From Paulownia fortunei (taxonomy: Eukaryota > Streptophyta > Magnoliopsida > Lamiales > Paulowniaceae), in the NCBI GenBank assembly GCA_019321725.1, contig CM033115.1:22330673-22394672 (forward strand): 64,000 bases of DNA. The letters are read 5' to 3'. This document shows positions 12,319 to 24,800 of the stretch, piece after piece (the stretch's first letter is position 1; each line of letters starts with the position of its first letter). A program made the position numbers and the translations under genes. Under the pieces are notes generated by a model that was not told the origin of the DNA, ran no database searches, and saw only the letters and a list, made by a program, of their open reading frames with translations.

Positions 12319-14432
12319 TCAAGCAACAACAGGGAGCTTCAGCTTTTCCATCACAAGATAAACCCCATTTTCGGGCTCAACAACCAAATGCAAAGCAGGA
12401 GCGTGAACATATTTTGGAGAGAGGGAGAAAGAAAAATTGGACAAAATGAGAGAAATAAGTATTTTGAGTTCAACCATGGCCAGGTTCAACCCCAAGCACA
12501 TCCTCGGCCCGATCCCAAATGGCATGTACAAGTGTGGGAGTTTGCATGCACCAGTTATGCCATTCACAAACCTGTCTGGCTTAAACTGGTATGAATCAGG
12601 CCCCCATATGTCTGGATCTGTATGCAAAGTTGTCACCAGTATCCAAATATTGACACCCTTTGGAATATGGATGTTCCCAAACTTCAGGTCTTTTAAGGCC
12701 TCTCTTGACACCATGGACACTGGAGGATAAAGCCTTAGTGATTCATTGGCGACCATTGTCAGCTGGCAAGAAAAATGACAATTGTAGTACAGTTAGCTCG
12801 ATTTTCAGGCATATGACAAGGAGATTGGCAAGTATTGAGAAGCTAAAAATCGCTTTATAGTCTCAAACTCTGATAATTTAATGCCGTCAAGGACCATCTT
12901 ATTGATGTGGTATGGAACTGTGATCTTGTTAGATCAGGTGCCAATATACCTGTTTCATCTTCCTAATGGAATCAAAATCCGGAACTTGTCCCTTGCAAAT
13001 TTCAAGAACCTCAGCCCGTACACGATCTTGCCATTCTTGATTTGAAGCTAATAGCATGAGGCACCAAGCGGCTGCAATAGCAGTAGTCTCATATCCAGCC
13101 AAGTAAACGTTTTTGCAGTTGTCTACGGTAAACCGATCAATTGCATCAGGGCTTAGATCACTGCTCTGTGCCCCTTCAAGAACCATTTGCAGCAAATTCT
13201 TCTCCAACTTGGCTTCATTTTTCTTTTTCACTAGCTTCAAGATTAATGCTCTTATATCTTTCTTTAGTTCCCATGCTCTCCTATTGTTCTTTGTAGGAAT
13301 GTAACTACATAATATGAGTTGTAAAAATTTCTCGTAAATTAAGATTTTTCTGCTCAAACAATTGGATTAATTATCATCAGGGTTGAAGGAAGGAAAGGAA
13401 AAAATTTACCTCATGCCTGGAATCCCTAAAGATAAACCTTTCTTGGATGTAACTTCTTGAAGAGCTCTAAGTTTCTGAAAAAGTTCTTCCCCTTCAGAAT
13501 AGCTACTTCCAAAACAAGCTCTGGAAATTACATCTCCAGAGAATTCCCTCAGGTGATGGTCAATTTTAATATCTGCTATACCACCTTGAGCATCAATCAG
13601 ATCTTTCCATGTGTTCATCAACATGAATGCAGATTGTTGAATTAAACTTATCATTCCCTACAAAAAATAAAAAAATAAAAAAAATGAAGCATTTTATTTG
13701 ACCAAAAAAGAAAGTTATATTCATTTTTTTCTTTTATTTTTTGAATATTTTTCCACTAACAATGTTTTAATTCTTTAGATAATTAGGTAAATATGCTTGC
13801 ATACCTTAACCTTGTCCGTGAATAATTCAGGAGCAAGAATCTTCCTCTGATAAGCCCAGAAATCGCCATTTGAAGTCAAAATGCCATCACCAAGCAAAGA
13901 ATGATGTTCTTTTGCTTGATATGAAGGCTTCCCCAGGTCTAATGATGTGCATGTAGTTATCTCTCTGACTACATCATATTGATTCACATGTAGCAGTTGT
14001 GTGTTACCAAGGGAAAACATGAATATTTCACCTGTGTGTAAGAATTAGAGAGAAAATAAAAAAGAAAAGAAAAGAAAAGAAACTAAAGCATCTATTAGAA
14101 ATATGTAAGCAAGATTAATTTGAAGTATATTCACCATATTGCCTCCTCCATTTATCAAAAACAGAAAGGAAAGCAGCTCCACAGTTGTGAGAAACCGGTG
14201 GACCGGTGGTGGCAGCCGCCGCCTTGGGGGCTGAGATTCGAGCCCTTTTGATCTCCAAGATGTTTCCAAATAGAAAATTTGATGGTGGCCCACCAATGCC
14301 CTGCTCTCTCAAGGCGCGGCGCAGCCGTTGTGGCTTCACCACCAGGGCACTGTATAGTCTGAAAATAAGTCCAATAATCACTACCAAAGCAAAGGATACA
14401 AACACTTGAAACAAAAAATGAACCTCCATCAA
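12319..14432 (-). CDS. Cytochrome P450, CYP714-like
   Basis: This is an ER-anchored haem-thiolate mono-oxygenase. Members of the CYP714 family oxidise gibberellins and related diterpenoids; the substrate here is not known. Exons are 14432-14135, 14031-13805, 13657-13410, 13304-12950 and 12762-12319, all in phase, giving 523 residues, a normal P450 length. An N-terminal membrane segment (about residues 6-27) is followed by a basic stretch and GGPPSN. The I-helix motif AGYETT is at about 327-332, ExxR (ESLR) at 383-386, PDRF at 438-441, and the haem loop FGIGPRMCLG at 458-467 with Cys465. All key residues are present. The residue after CLG is Leu rather than the more usual Arg. The CYP714 assignment rests on the exon 4-5 sequence as I remember the family. 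Confidence 0.93.
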
Positions 14433-16726
14433 GAGTTAATGTGATCAGGCTTCCTCTTTTCTTGCTGTGCTTCACTTTGGTTTCTCAACGAGGAAAACAG
14501 CCAGATATGCTGTGTGCCTAAGTGCATCTGTTATGCAATTTAAGATATTCTTCGAAAACTCATTCCCTAGTTCACCACATGTTAGCAATCCTGACTTATT
14601 CAAGACTCCAGGCCTGTCAAATCATAAGATTTGTCCTGTGATTAACTACTCGTCACGATAAACCAGTTAATAAACGTGATGTCGACATATTTGTCCTCTC
14701 AATGACTTAGAATTGATATTTGTTAGTACTACATTGTATTTGGTCCCATTAATTGGTGGTACCAAAAATTGACTTCACATGAGAGCTATACTAGTTACCT
14801 TTTCTGGGCGATACTAAGCAAGGGCAATGCTCATATCCTATCTAATGTGGGATGAATAGGATATTCGTACCATGTTGTGTATATAAGAGAATAATTTATG
14901 CAAATAAATAGAGAGATTTTTTATTTTAATATAAATTTTTTAAAACGGTCGATTCGGTGCACTGCATCTCTCCCGATCTTTCTTAGAGGTGTAGATAATG
15001 TGGAGCAAATTCATCACATATCGTGTATATAGATAGTGTCTTATGCCCGTATAGAACGTGAAGGATTTTTTCCCCTCGAAAGTTCTTTTAAAAATGTGAA
15101 GTTGGGACGTAGTTATTCGAGTTCGGGCCATAAAATCATTTCAAAATCATGAAATTAAGAAGTGATTCTTCCCGAATTCGGGCCATAAAATCATTTCAAA
15201 ACTGTGAAACCATTACCCTTCACGTTCGGGCCATAAAACTATTTTAAAATCATGAGATTGAGATATTAAATTTTAAAATCGAATTAGAAAGGATAATATC
15301 TTATAACAGAACGTATCATTTCTTACCGTATCACTACTAATACCTCACTTACCAAACATAAAATAAATTAAATCAAGTAAAGTAGAAATTAAGTGAATTA
15401 AATCAAATAAAGGAGAAACTATGTGAAGTGCTTTCTTTCACAAAGTCAAAGGGTAAAAAAGCCATAAGCATGATGCATTAATGAAAATGAGGAATTTTAC
15501 CCTTTTTCTTTTTATATTATTTAAAAAAAGAAAGAAAAACCCTTTTGGCCTCTACAAGAGGTATGTTTCCCCACTGATCCACTTATCTTTTTGCTTCTGC
15601 TCGCTTATCTGAGGATAATTTCTCTAATCAATTGGCAAAATATAGTGTAGGGGATGAAGATAGGTCTTCAAATTTGGTGCAGTTTACTTGATGAACAGAA
15701 GAAATTAGAGGTTTTTTTCTTCTTCCTTTTTTTTTTTTTTTTTTTTTTGTCACGAGGTTCAATTGCTGGGACATGATTCTGCGTAATCAACACGTCATGT
15801 AACATTATTTCTATGCATTCTAGTCGAATGAGCAATTAGATTCTTGAAATATGGCATTGCAATCCATTTCAATTCATTTTTTTACCAATATAAATAACAA
15901 TGAGTTAAACCACTCACAGCCAGCTTCAGTCCTGCCCACCAAGAAGAAAGCGTACAACTTAAAGAGGAGGTGGAAAAGGGGGAAAAACAGAACAAAAAGA
16001 AAACAAGCACACTCACACAGGCCATGATTCAAGACAAATATTCGAAGAAGAGATCCAAAACACGCAAGATTTCTGTCGACTCTCTCTCTCACATAGAAGT
16101 GCAATGGAGATGTGTCTCAAGCACATCCATACAATAAAAATAGATACAAAAGACACACCAACTCCATGAAACTTGACACCTTGCATTACATAGAATTTCA
16201 TTCGAAACATACTCACAGCAGACCATCATCTGGCAGACGTCTTAACTAACTCATGCATCAAAGGCCCACATTGGATTTAAATTCCTAGTCACTATGTGCA
16301 CTAATTCTGCAAGATACCAAGTCAAATACAAGACAAGTGAAATGCCGTGTACAGGTTGAAAGTCAGTCACAAATAATGAACCTTCAGAAATTGATAGTGG
16401 AATGTCAGGTCTGTGTTACACCAAATATCAAGAAACAAATGAATCCGGGATTAAGAAGCCGAAAACAACAAAATCTAAGGTATAAACAGATGGGCAAATA
16501 TACTTCAGAATCGGACTCATGATAGATGCTTCAGAATCGGATTTTCTCAACTCATTCCAAACGCAAATATACTCACTGCAATGCATGTGAATATTTACTT
16601 ACACCAAAATGGGAGAAAGAGAACTAGGGATAAAATATAAAGCTCCATTTTGTAGAGCTCTGCACTCTTAGCAGAGAACCTATCCATAGTCTTCATTTCA
16701 AGCACGACCTACTTGCAATTGTTAGA
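14433..16726. other. Intergenic: P450 promoter side and downstream flank of the small gene
   Basis: About 2.3 kb of AT-rich sequence without supported coding. The first several hundred bases should hold the P450 promoter. A degenerate tandem repeat lies at 15121-15280 and a poly-T run at about 15728-15748. The last 200-300 bases before 16727 are probably the 3' UTR of the small minus-strand gene. Confidence 0.5.
15121..15280. repeat. Degenerate tandem repeat, about 50-bp unit
   Basis: The core TTCGGGCCATAAAA recurs starting at 15122, 15177 and 15225, each followed by an AT-rich ATTTYAAAA-type segment and a CATGA/TGTGA word. Spacing is about 55 and 48 bases. A weaker relative may precede it near 15077. 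Confidence 0.75.
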
Positions 16727-17023
16727 CTAGCGGTCCAACTCTTCATCAAAATTCCAGTCTCTAACAAGGTCCCTTCTCACGGCATGACTTCGGACTAGCC
16801 GTGGGGCTCCTGTGACCCCACTACTTGGAATGGTAGGTTGCGGCATCACCTTGGATGATGTGGTGCTAGGATTGGCTCTAGGATGTAGAAGTGAAGTCTT
16901 CCTGGTCAAGCAATTGGCAATTGCAGAACATCTTCCTTCATTGTCCGAACTTGATACAGAGTAACTTCTAAAGGAATGTGATGGACTTTCTATACCATGG
17001 CATACAAGGCATGCCAGACTCAT
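16727..17023 (-). CDS. Small conserved plant protein of unknown function, 98 aa
   Basis: A single coding exon begins at 17023 with MSLACLVCHGIESPSHSFRS and ends with the acidic tail RDWNFDEELDR. The protein is rich in Ser, has several Arg/Lys clusters (RSHAVRRDLVRDW), and shows no signal peptide or membrane segment. It resembles an uncharacterised plant-specific family I remember that shares the opening CLVCH and a conserved RAVRRD-type C-terminal motif. I know no biochemical function. The start is the first ATG of the coding exon, in a context supported by a well-formed upstream acceptor (TATGCAACAG). The Ser-rich middle suggests phosphorylation, which is inference. Confidence 0.78.
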   Translation of the reverse strand: MSLACLVCHGIESPSHSFRSYSVSSSDNEGRCSAIANCLTRKTSLLHPRANPSTTSSKVMPQPTIPSSGVTGAPRLVRSHAVRRDLVRDWNFDEELDR

Positions 17024-19065
17024 ATCGTCCTGCGAGCACTATCAAAATCCAGTTGTCTGTTGCTGCACTGTTGCATAACAAAAATATAAGAAGAAACAAC
17101 AAGTAAATGAAAAATATCTATCATTAAAGTATAATATAAAAAGCATCTGCAGTCATCTGTTCATCTGGGATTCTAAAAAGGAAGAAAATGAATAATTTTA
17201 GATATTCTGAGCTCAGTTTCCAAATGTCACAAACCAGAGAAAACGACATGATAAAAAAACGAGTCAGGAATAATGCATATGCTCTTGATATGCTGAAAAT
17301 ACAATTTTCCCCTACTTTTACAACTGAGGTTCTCATTAAAACCTTCTCAAAAAAAGATGCATCATTCAATTTAACCATTTCTTACCAAAAACTTCACCAC
17401 CGGGGTGGGGGGAAGAGAGAGTCACAATTCATTTCCCTAGAGCATGTTTTTCAGAAAAGATAGTGCAAAACATAAACTCAGAACAAAGGCATGAAAAAGT
17501 GAATATACAATTCATAAATAAGGAGAGTACTTTTAGTCCTAATCATTCCCCAGCACAGGCATGCAACCCATATTCCCCCCCCCCCCCCCAAAAAAAAAAA
17601 AAAGGAGAACAATCCTTCATACTTTCTAAAATGTTGTGCATGTCTTGCCATCAATTCTGAAGATAAAGATCAGTGAAATAATTCACACATATAATAACAT
17701 GGAGGGAAAAAAAAATTGTCTTAAAGAAATCAAATCATATAATTAAGATTCAAAAGGAATAAAAGTATAATTCAAACACTAGGTAAAAAGAAATAAAGTG
17801 CTTTGAATAACATTTATAAAAGCAAAAAGAATTAGAAGCCTATTAAACAGGAAAGAAAAGGGTTTGGTTTGCTGCTTGCAGATCTGGAGTATATCATATA
17901 AGAAGAGTAAAAGGAGTGCTTACATGCGACAAATGATCCTGCAGCATTCAGTGTAAAATATCAGGGATAACTGCAGAAAATGAATGAATTTTAGTCAAAA
18001 ACTCCAACTATTTTCACTAACACTCCTTTGTTAGTTGGGCTGATGTCAAAGAAAATAAGAAAAAAGACAGTTGTCTCTGCTGTACTTGCACTTGACTATA
18101 CTTGTCCAAAAAATTATAATCTATAAAAGCAGCTCAGACTAACAAAGTGTCTGGGGATGATTTAACCAATAAGCTAACTCAAAGGAAAGACTAATTTTAC
18201 ACCAGTTCAACTATACACATCCGCAACATTTGCCCATCCTATCTTCATCAAAATCTCTCTTTCACACGAGTCAAACAAAACTTACTCTAAAAAGTTGATT
18301 AGGGTCAAATAGAATTGTTTTGGTACTCACTGTCTTAAACAATGTATCCTGTCAAGTTCAAAATTTGTCATGCTAAGCTTAAAATCATCGCAATTCTTCA
18401 TTTCTTGCAGAACCAAATAAAAGTGTCATTTACCATGATACAAAATCAATGCATGGAATCCTATTCAGAGGTAGCTATCAATTTAATACTGCCTTAGTTG
18501 TGTGGCATTTTATCCAGATTACCAGCTCCTTTACCTTGATTCATATATTGACTTAAATGGTAAAGCAGGACACGTCGAAACAAAGGCATCTTGGAACCAA
18601 AATGAATTTCCAAGTGTGCAGCTACTCAGGGTCACTGGTCCTTTCAGAGGTATCTTAAATGAAGACATTAAGACTACTTTTTCTCAACATGGGCCTCCAG
18701 AAAGCCACATTAATAAACAAAAAATCTACAAGAAAAGCAAATGGCTTAAAAATAACTATCAAGATTAAGTAAAAACCCTGCTCAATTAATACAAAAATAA
18801 ATCCATAATTATCAAGAAACAAAATCAAAATAAATAACCGAATCAAGAAGATAACAATGTTAGAAGAAACCAAATTGAAAAGAAAACCAAAATAAAGGGA
18901 TCTGAAAGACAAACCTCAAATTACTAATAATGTATTCTGTGAAAGTTGTAGCGTGATGAGTGGTGTTAGAGTTGATGATTCCTGGAGCGTTGAATCTTGA
19001 AAAGAAGGATCTTAAGCTCTACTGTGTGTGTGTGTGTGTTGTACCGTTTAAGAGATAGAGAGAGA
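17024..19065 (-). other. Probable 5' leader of the 98-aa gene with two introns
   Basis: Reading the minus strand there is a likely first leader exon from about 19065 to 18915, ending GAG at a GTTTGTC donor. A short second exon runs 17970-17934, bounded by TTTTCTGCAG and GTAAGC. The exon carrying the ATG starts just after a TTATGCAACAG acceptor near 17073. Long leader introns like these often raise expression in plants. The first exon carries TG and GA/CT microsatellites. The second exon contains an upstream ATG. The transcript start is not determined. Poly-C and poly-A runs lie in the second intron at about 17576-17603. Confidence 0.5.
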
Positions 19066-20966
19066 GAGGGGTGGGGGCAAGGATAATCTACTCCCACTTG
19101 TTTTACATAATAGTTGTTCTTGACAGTTGGGGCAGATTCTTCTTGTTTATTCCTGTTTTTTCATTATTATTATTATTATTTTTTTTTTTTTTTGGGTTAT
19201 TTTTTCCTAATTTCTTACTCTTAAGACAAATTCGTACTTGAATTATGTTTTAAAAAGTGTTGTAATGGTTTATATCAGAAGTAAGATAAGCATTTATCTG
19301 TGGCAAAACTTCACAGTTCACTATTGAGCTTTTATTAGTACTAGTTTGAAATCAAGTTCAAAATATTTTGAATAATTATATTATGAATTGTGAAGGTTGT
19401 GGTTAGTGGAATTGGAAAACTTTTTGTATTTTATTTTATACTGAGTGTGGAAGAAAATTTATTTTGAAAGTTACGGTGAAAAATCATGCGAATTGATATA
19501 AATATATAGTTGGAGAAGAAAAATATGTTATATTCATACATTATTTGTAAATGTAAAATTTAAATTCTTTTAAATTATGTTAAAATCTTTCATTATATTG
19601 TTAATATTTTTTTCGTTATTTAACTTTTAATAAAAAAAAAATCTATTAACAACACCGAATCAAATAATAATAAAGATATTTATTTTACCAAGTTAGAAAT
19701 TTCATTGATATGATTTTTTATTTTAAATTATCGTGACACGTAAATTAAAAAGAATATTGGAAAGATTATGAAAATAGCTCGTTGGTTTATGATGCATAAA
19801 TAGGATAAAATCGAATTCAACCCTGTATTTTTCTTACTTAACCTTAGGTTAATTTAATTTGATGAAAGGGAAGAAAATTATCTAAATCTTTGCTATTTTA
19901 TTTGAGTTTAGATTTAAATGTGAAGATAATAATATTCTACCACTAACAATTCATTTATTTTCAAATTGATCCATTTACAATTTATTATTTAATTGATTAA
20001 TCCTTTGTATTGGAATGAGTGAGGGATCAAACGAGGAGAAGTTTGAGAGAATTTTGAACCAGTTCTTGAATTTTTTTTCATCCTTCATCGAAAAAATAAC
20101 TCTGAGTTTGCGGCGATGACTTCACATATCAAAAATAGAATTTGAGGGGCATGGGACTTGAACCTTGCAACCTGAGGTACATTGCCTTTTTCTTCCATCA
20201 ATATATGTAAAAACCTTTTTTTCTAAGTCTAAACAATGTTTCTCATGACAGCTTTCTGTTTACTTCCCAAGAATCAAATGTTGTTGTTTGATTTTGTGGT
20301 CATAGGTAGCCTCCATATGCCATTTATGTACCTATTTTTTCACTATTTCAAAGTGAACAGTAGATTCAAAGATGTATATTTCAACAGAGGGAAACTAACA
20401 TGCATTATCTTTCAAATCACATTAAAATACTAAAGAATTAATGTTACACATCAAAAACACGAATTAGTCTTGTACTATTTGACAAGGTAACTAGAACGTA
20501 TCGTTAAACATTATTGCTGCAACTAAGCATTAAAGAAAGGACCCCCTGACGTCTTCTGGAAAGATCGTTTTCCCGTGTACCACAACTTTCTGTCATCATG
20601 TGAGATACTGATCAACCACGGGGAAAATTCTAAGCTAGTCTAGGTGTAAGTAAATTGATTAAAAGCACGCTTGAAGTAGGAAAACTCCATCATGTGCTTG
20701 CCTCCCGAGTAGAGGAAGACTGTCATAAACTTCAACCCGCCAAGAACACCACCAGATCCAGAAAAACATGAACAAACAAGGAACAGACTCATGCCAAAGA
20801 CCATTCCATGTCAAGTTTTGAAGGACAGAAATGAACCAGAGAAAAGTCGCTCGTGTTCCTGTCTTTCCTGATATCCAGCAATAATCCCCCACCAATTATT
20901 TAAAGGGTTTCAAGATATAGGCCCATGGAATGTAATGCCCAAACCCCATCTAAGCAATCATAAAAT
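19066..20966. other. AT-rich intergenic region
   Basis: No gene is supported. It starts with the promoter side of the small gene and contains ATT and poly-T runs near 19165-19193. At about 20143-20175 a minus-strand word GGTTCAAGTCC resembles a tRNA/SINE B box. The rest is low-complexity sequence. Confidence 0.5.
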
Positions 20967-21400
20967 ATGAATGATCAGGTGTCCTTGACCAACCTACCAT
21001 CAGAAATCATCACCAGTATTCCGTCAAGACTTCCAATCCAAACCATCTTAGGTAGCAAATGCGTTTGCAAGACTTGGCTTGAGCCGCTCTCCAATCTCAA
21101 CTTTGCTAATTTCCATCTTTCTAGATCAGCCCCTGGCCTTATTGTCTATCAGTCAGATTGGCATACGGATTCATGCAAACAAGCTGAATTTTAAGATGAG
21201 CTAGAGATTGAGCATCATGAGGTTTACTATAGACTGGCCACAAAATTCAATGGTAGGTTCAGGTGATGGTTTTATATGCTTGTGTGACATAACTAGCCAA
21301 CTTGATGCTCTTTATATATGCAATCCTATCACACACGAGTATATCACACTTCCAAGGATATGGTGATTATCCAACTCCAAAAACAACAAACGCATCATTC
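20967..21400 (+). pseudogene. F-box protein pseudogene fragment
   Basis: The first 75 codons encode an F-box (SLTNLPSEIITSIPSRLPIQ, then VCKTW), the Skp1-binding module of SCF ubiquitin ligases. A stop follows at 21192-21194. Family-like sequence resumes downstream in broken frames: ELEIEHHEVYYRLATKFN, then GDGFICLCDI, then CNPITHEYITLP, which is typical of the F-box-associated domain. A further frame change occurs near 21357. The rest of the gene is missing. It lies just beyond the 3' end of the NIPA gene, on the opposite strand. It is a decayed copy with no likely function. Confidence 0.75.
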
Positions 21401-21822
21401 GAAGATGTCATTGCTTTTCAGTCCAAAAAAGGGGGAAAAAGAAAAAAGACAGGAAATCTAAGAAGAAAAAAGAATTCCTCCATTCATCTATCTGCAGAAG
21501 GGTCTATAATTCTTTTGACATGTTAGACCAACAATTTGTACAACAAATAAGGACCATTTGTTGGCTAGTAGTACAGGATCAAAGAATGACTTAAGTTATT
21601 ATACATCTGGCTTACATCTCTCAAGCCCAATGTTGGCCTAAGAACTAAAAAAAATCAATCAACATGAAAACTATTCAAAAATAGTAACCTTGATGATCAG
21701 TTACTTTGGGAAAGAGCTTACCAGAAAATCTACATTCTCCGTCACCATTAATTTTCATGGCAATTTAGATCCTCAAATGCTCTGAGAGAACTACTTCAGA
21801 GTTCATGATCCAAGATTTTCCC

Positions 21823-24800
21823 TTACTTAAAATGGTCTTGATGAATAATTGCCACATATTCGGGATGCAAGTCATCATTGTCTTTCTGTTTCCATATCTC
21901 ACCATTCGCATGGACAAGCCATGATATTTGAGGAGGAAGTGCTGAATAATCTGCAGGACATCAAAAGCTAGAGTAGTCAAAAGTAATTCTTAGAGGCATT
22001 GGTTTAGCAGGATCTTGAAATTATCATGTTCAAGTCACCATCTCAACAATCAAATACTGCAAATTTTCTGGCTATTATTCCCTCTATTTAGTGAATCAGA
22101 TACCATAACCCACATGCCAAATAACAGATGCAGTCTATTCCACGAGGGAGATTCTGCTCCAATAAGAGATCATCATCCTAGTTCTAGAAAGCATATGAAA
22201 ATCTACACAAGGCTTCAAGAATTTAGGTCTTTCATCAATTTAACTCAACCTAATAGCCAAAAAAAAAAAAAAAGGAAAATTTGAGATCATTCAATCAAGA
22301 ATCAGGAATTTGTGTAGAGGTCACTTGAGGCAAGGCAAAACAATGTAACGAACGAGGAATGCTCTAAACATTCTTTGTCCATCATAAATAAAATAAGAGA
22401 TGTCTAATAATAATTGTCTTGCTATGAATGAACCATCCCACCATGCCATGTTCTTGATTGATGCCTAATTACGAGTACAATTGAATTGAACACACCAAGC
22501 AGGATAAAAATGGAGCAGTAAACATGGCATATGCTTGGCCTGTCATGAAATTATGCAATCGCTATGAGCCAGTTGCAAGTTGCAACAGTCATCAATACAT
22601 GCAAGCTCCCATAATGAATGAAATAAACTGTGCTAAAATGGAAGAAAGTCGACGCTTCATCTCATTTTGTATAAAAAGTGGATTGTATTACCTGTAGTCG
22701 GCTGTTTTTCCGGATCTCTCGTACTGTGCAAAACCATTGTACCCGAAAGCACAGTAATAAATCCGCAGAGAACCGAAACAATGTTACTAGCACTCTGACC
22801 AGACCAATCCTAGAGTTGCAGAAAGTGGTTAGAGTTTCAACAGAAATAACCACACTGCAAAACCGCCATAAGAGACAACATTTCTAAATACCTTGAACAT
22901 TATGGCACTGGCAAAAATTGTAAGCGATGTGAACATGGCATAATAGATCGGAGATACTACAGCAGTGTTAAATGTGTCCAAAGCCTGGAAAGAAGCCACA
23001 ATTGTCCATAAAGCTTCATCCTAATTCATAGTTAATAAGCAAGATAATAGAACTCGCAAAAGACAGCAGTATTATATCACTCCAAAACAAATTGCGAAGA
23101 TTCTAGATCTTTTGTTGGTGAAGCTACTACAGGCCCATGTTCCTTTTTCTCTAGGCTTTTCTGCCTTTATGTGCACATGTTTCTGATGTTGATACTCTAT
23201 CAAATTCACATACTAGCCATATAATACTACTCACCTAATATTCACTTATTTCTCATTTAATTGAAAAAATTTGTGTAGGAATAAAGTAAACATTTCTGGA
23301 ATTATATGAAAAAGACATTCCACCCCCAAAACCAACACCTTCATATCCTTGTTAGTCACATAATAGACTTTACGGATACTTTTCAAAAGAAAATGTGGTG
23401 GGCATCCCAGAAAAGAAATGTCATCCAATCATGAAATGAGAGGGCAAAATAAAGTATATATAATGTTAATGACCAATACCATGCATTAAATTGATAGCTG
23501 GTGATATAACTTAAAAAGCAGCCATTACTCTATTTCCAAATCCATCGTCTCCTTTTTCTGTCATAACGAAACAAAGAGAGAGAGAGAGAGAGAGAGTGAA
23601 AACTAGCATAAGACGCATCTTGCATTGATGGGGTACGGAACTATTAATACTCAATTTGGCCACTACATGACCAAAATAGCTATCGGAAATATAGGTCAAG
23701 ACATCTGGTACCATGATTTCATGTTTCTTTGATCATTGGCTGCAATAGTTTGTATTGAACTAAACTGTAAAATACACTGTTAGCTTCAACTACAATTAAT
23801 GAAAAGTTGGCCATACAGCATTAATCTGTGATAGCAAGGAAGCCCAACAAGGTCCCCAGTGCAATTGGGCTAGTGGTGCAAGAACGCTTTCATACTAAAC
23901 AGGTGAATGTCATCCTCCAAGGTAAACTGATCAGGGTGCAAAATAAAGTATTTCAATTGGAGAAATTATCCTCTGATAGACAGTTGTTCGTTTAGCTTTT
24001 TACTTCAATAATACATCATGTAACATCATTAATCGATCGACAATACTTTCTGGATGAAAGATACAGTCCATTTATATGCTCCCTCATCCACAATTGAAGG
24101 TACAAGTATACATTGTCAAGGAATATTAGCGAGGGTTAAAAAAGTGGCAGACACATCACTGCTTAAAATGAGGTGTTTGGAAAGTGCCTTGCTATTCTAC
24201 GAAATGGAAAATTATTTCATGGACATCTCAAAAAGGAAACAGGAGCTTCAATGGAGGACAGAGGGAGAATATGGCAATGCTGCACCTATAAGCATGTACT
24301 ATCTAAGAGTGTGTACAAAAGCAATACACCCACTTCAGTGCAGCAAGGCATCAGGATATGAGCACATCTGAAGAAAGTCCTGATGGAAAAGCACCCAACC
24401 ACAGGGGTTAATTTGAAAGTTTAAGAATGGTTGATGTAACCAACCTATCCATGCAAATACAGGGGTTGATGCATACCATTAATTCATGTATGTACTTTAC
24501 AACTCCTAAAAGAAAGAAAAAGTGAAGCAACTAGTTACTCAGAAATTCAATGTCAGCAAAATAAGTGTGTTTATGAATGATGAAAGATACTGAAATTTAA
24601 CAAAGGGAGAAGGGAGGCAACCTTGTTTAAGTAGTTTAATTGAGTGATTATACACGTAGCTGCAACCATGGCAAATATCCAGGACTTGAAATGGGCTACC
24701 TGGCTATAGCCCTCCAACGTGAGTTTTATAGCAATACCTATTGCTTTAATGCTCATAACCTGCAATGAAGCAGCAAACTGCTATCCAGTGACCCAGAAAC

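Noticed and set aside
14155..14475. 106-codon minus-strand ORF over P450 exon 1
   Set aside because: Alternative frame of the P450 first exon; the real frame has the membrane anchor and joins in phase to exon 2.
20659..20895. 78-codon minus-strand Trp/Phe-rich ORF
   Set aside because: No family features and no splice sites linking it to NIPA, whose stop codon at 21823 is clear.
24054..24371. 105-codon plus-strand ORF in NIPA intron 6
   Set aside because: It lies inside an intron, has no recognisable domain and no splice context, and overlaps another frame of similar length. Treated as chance.
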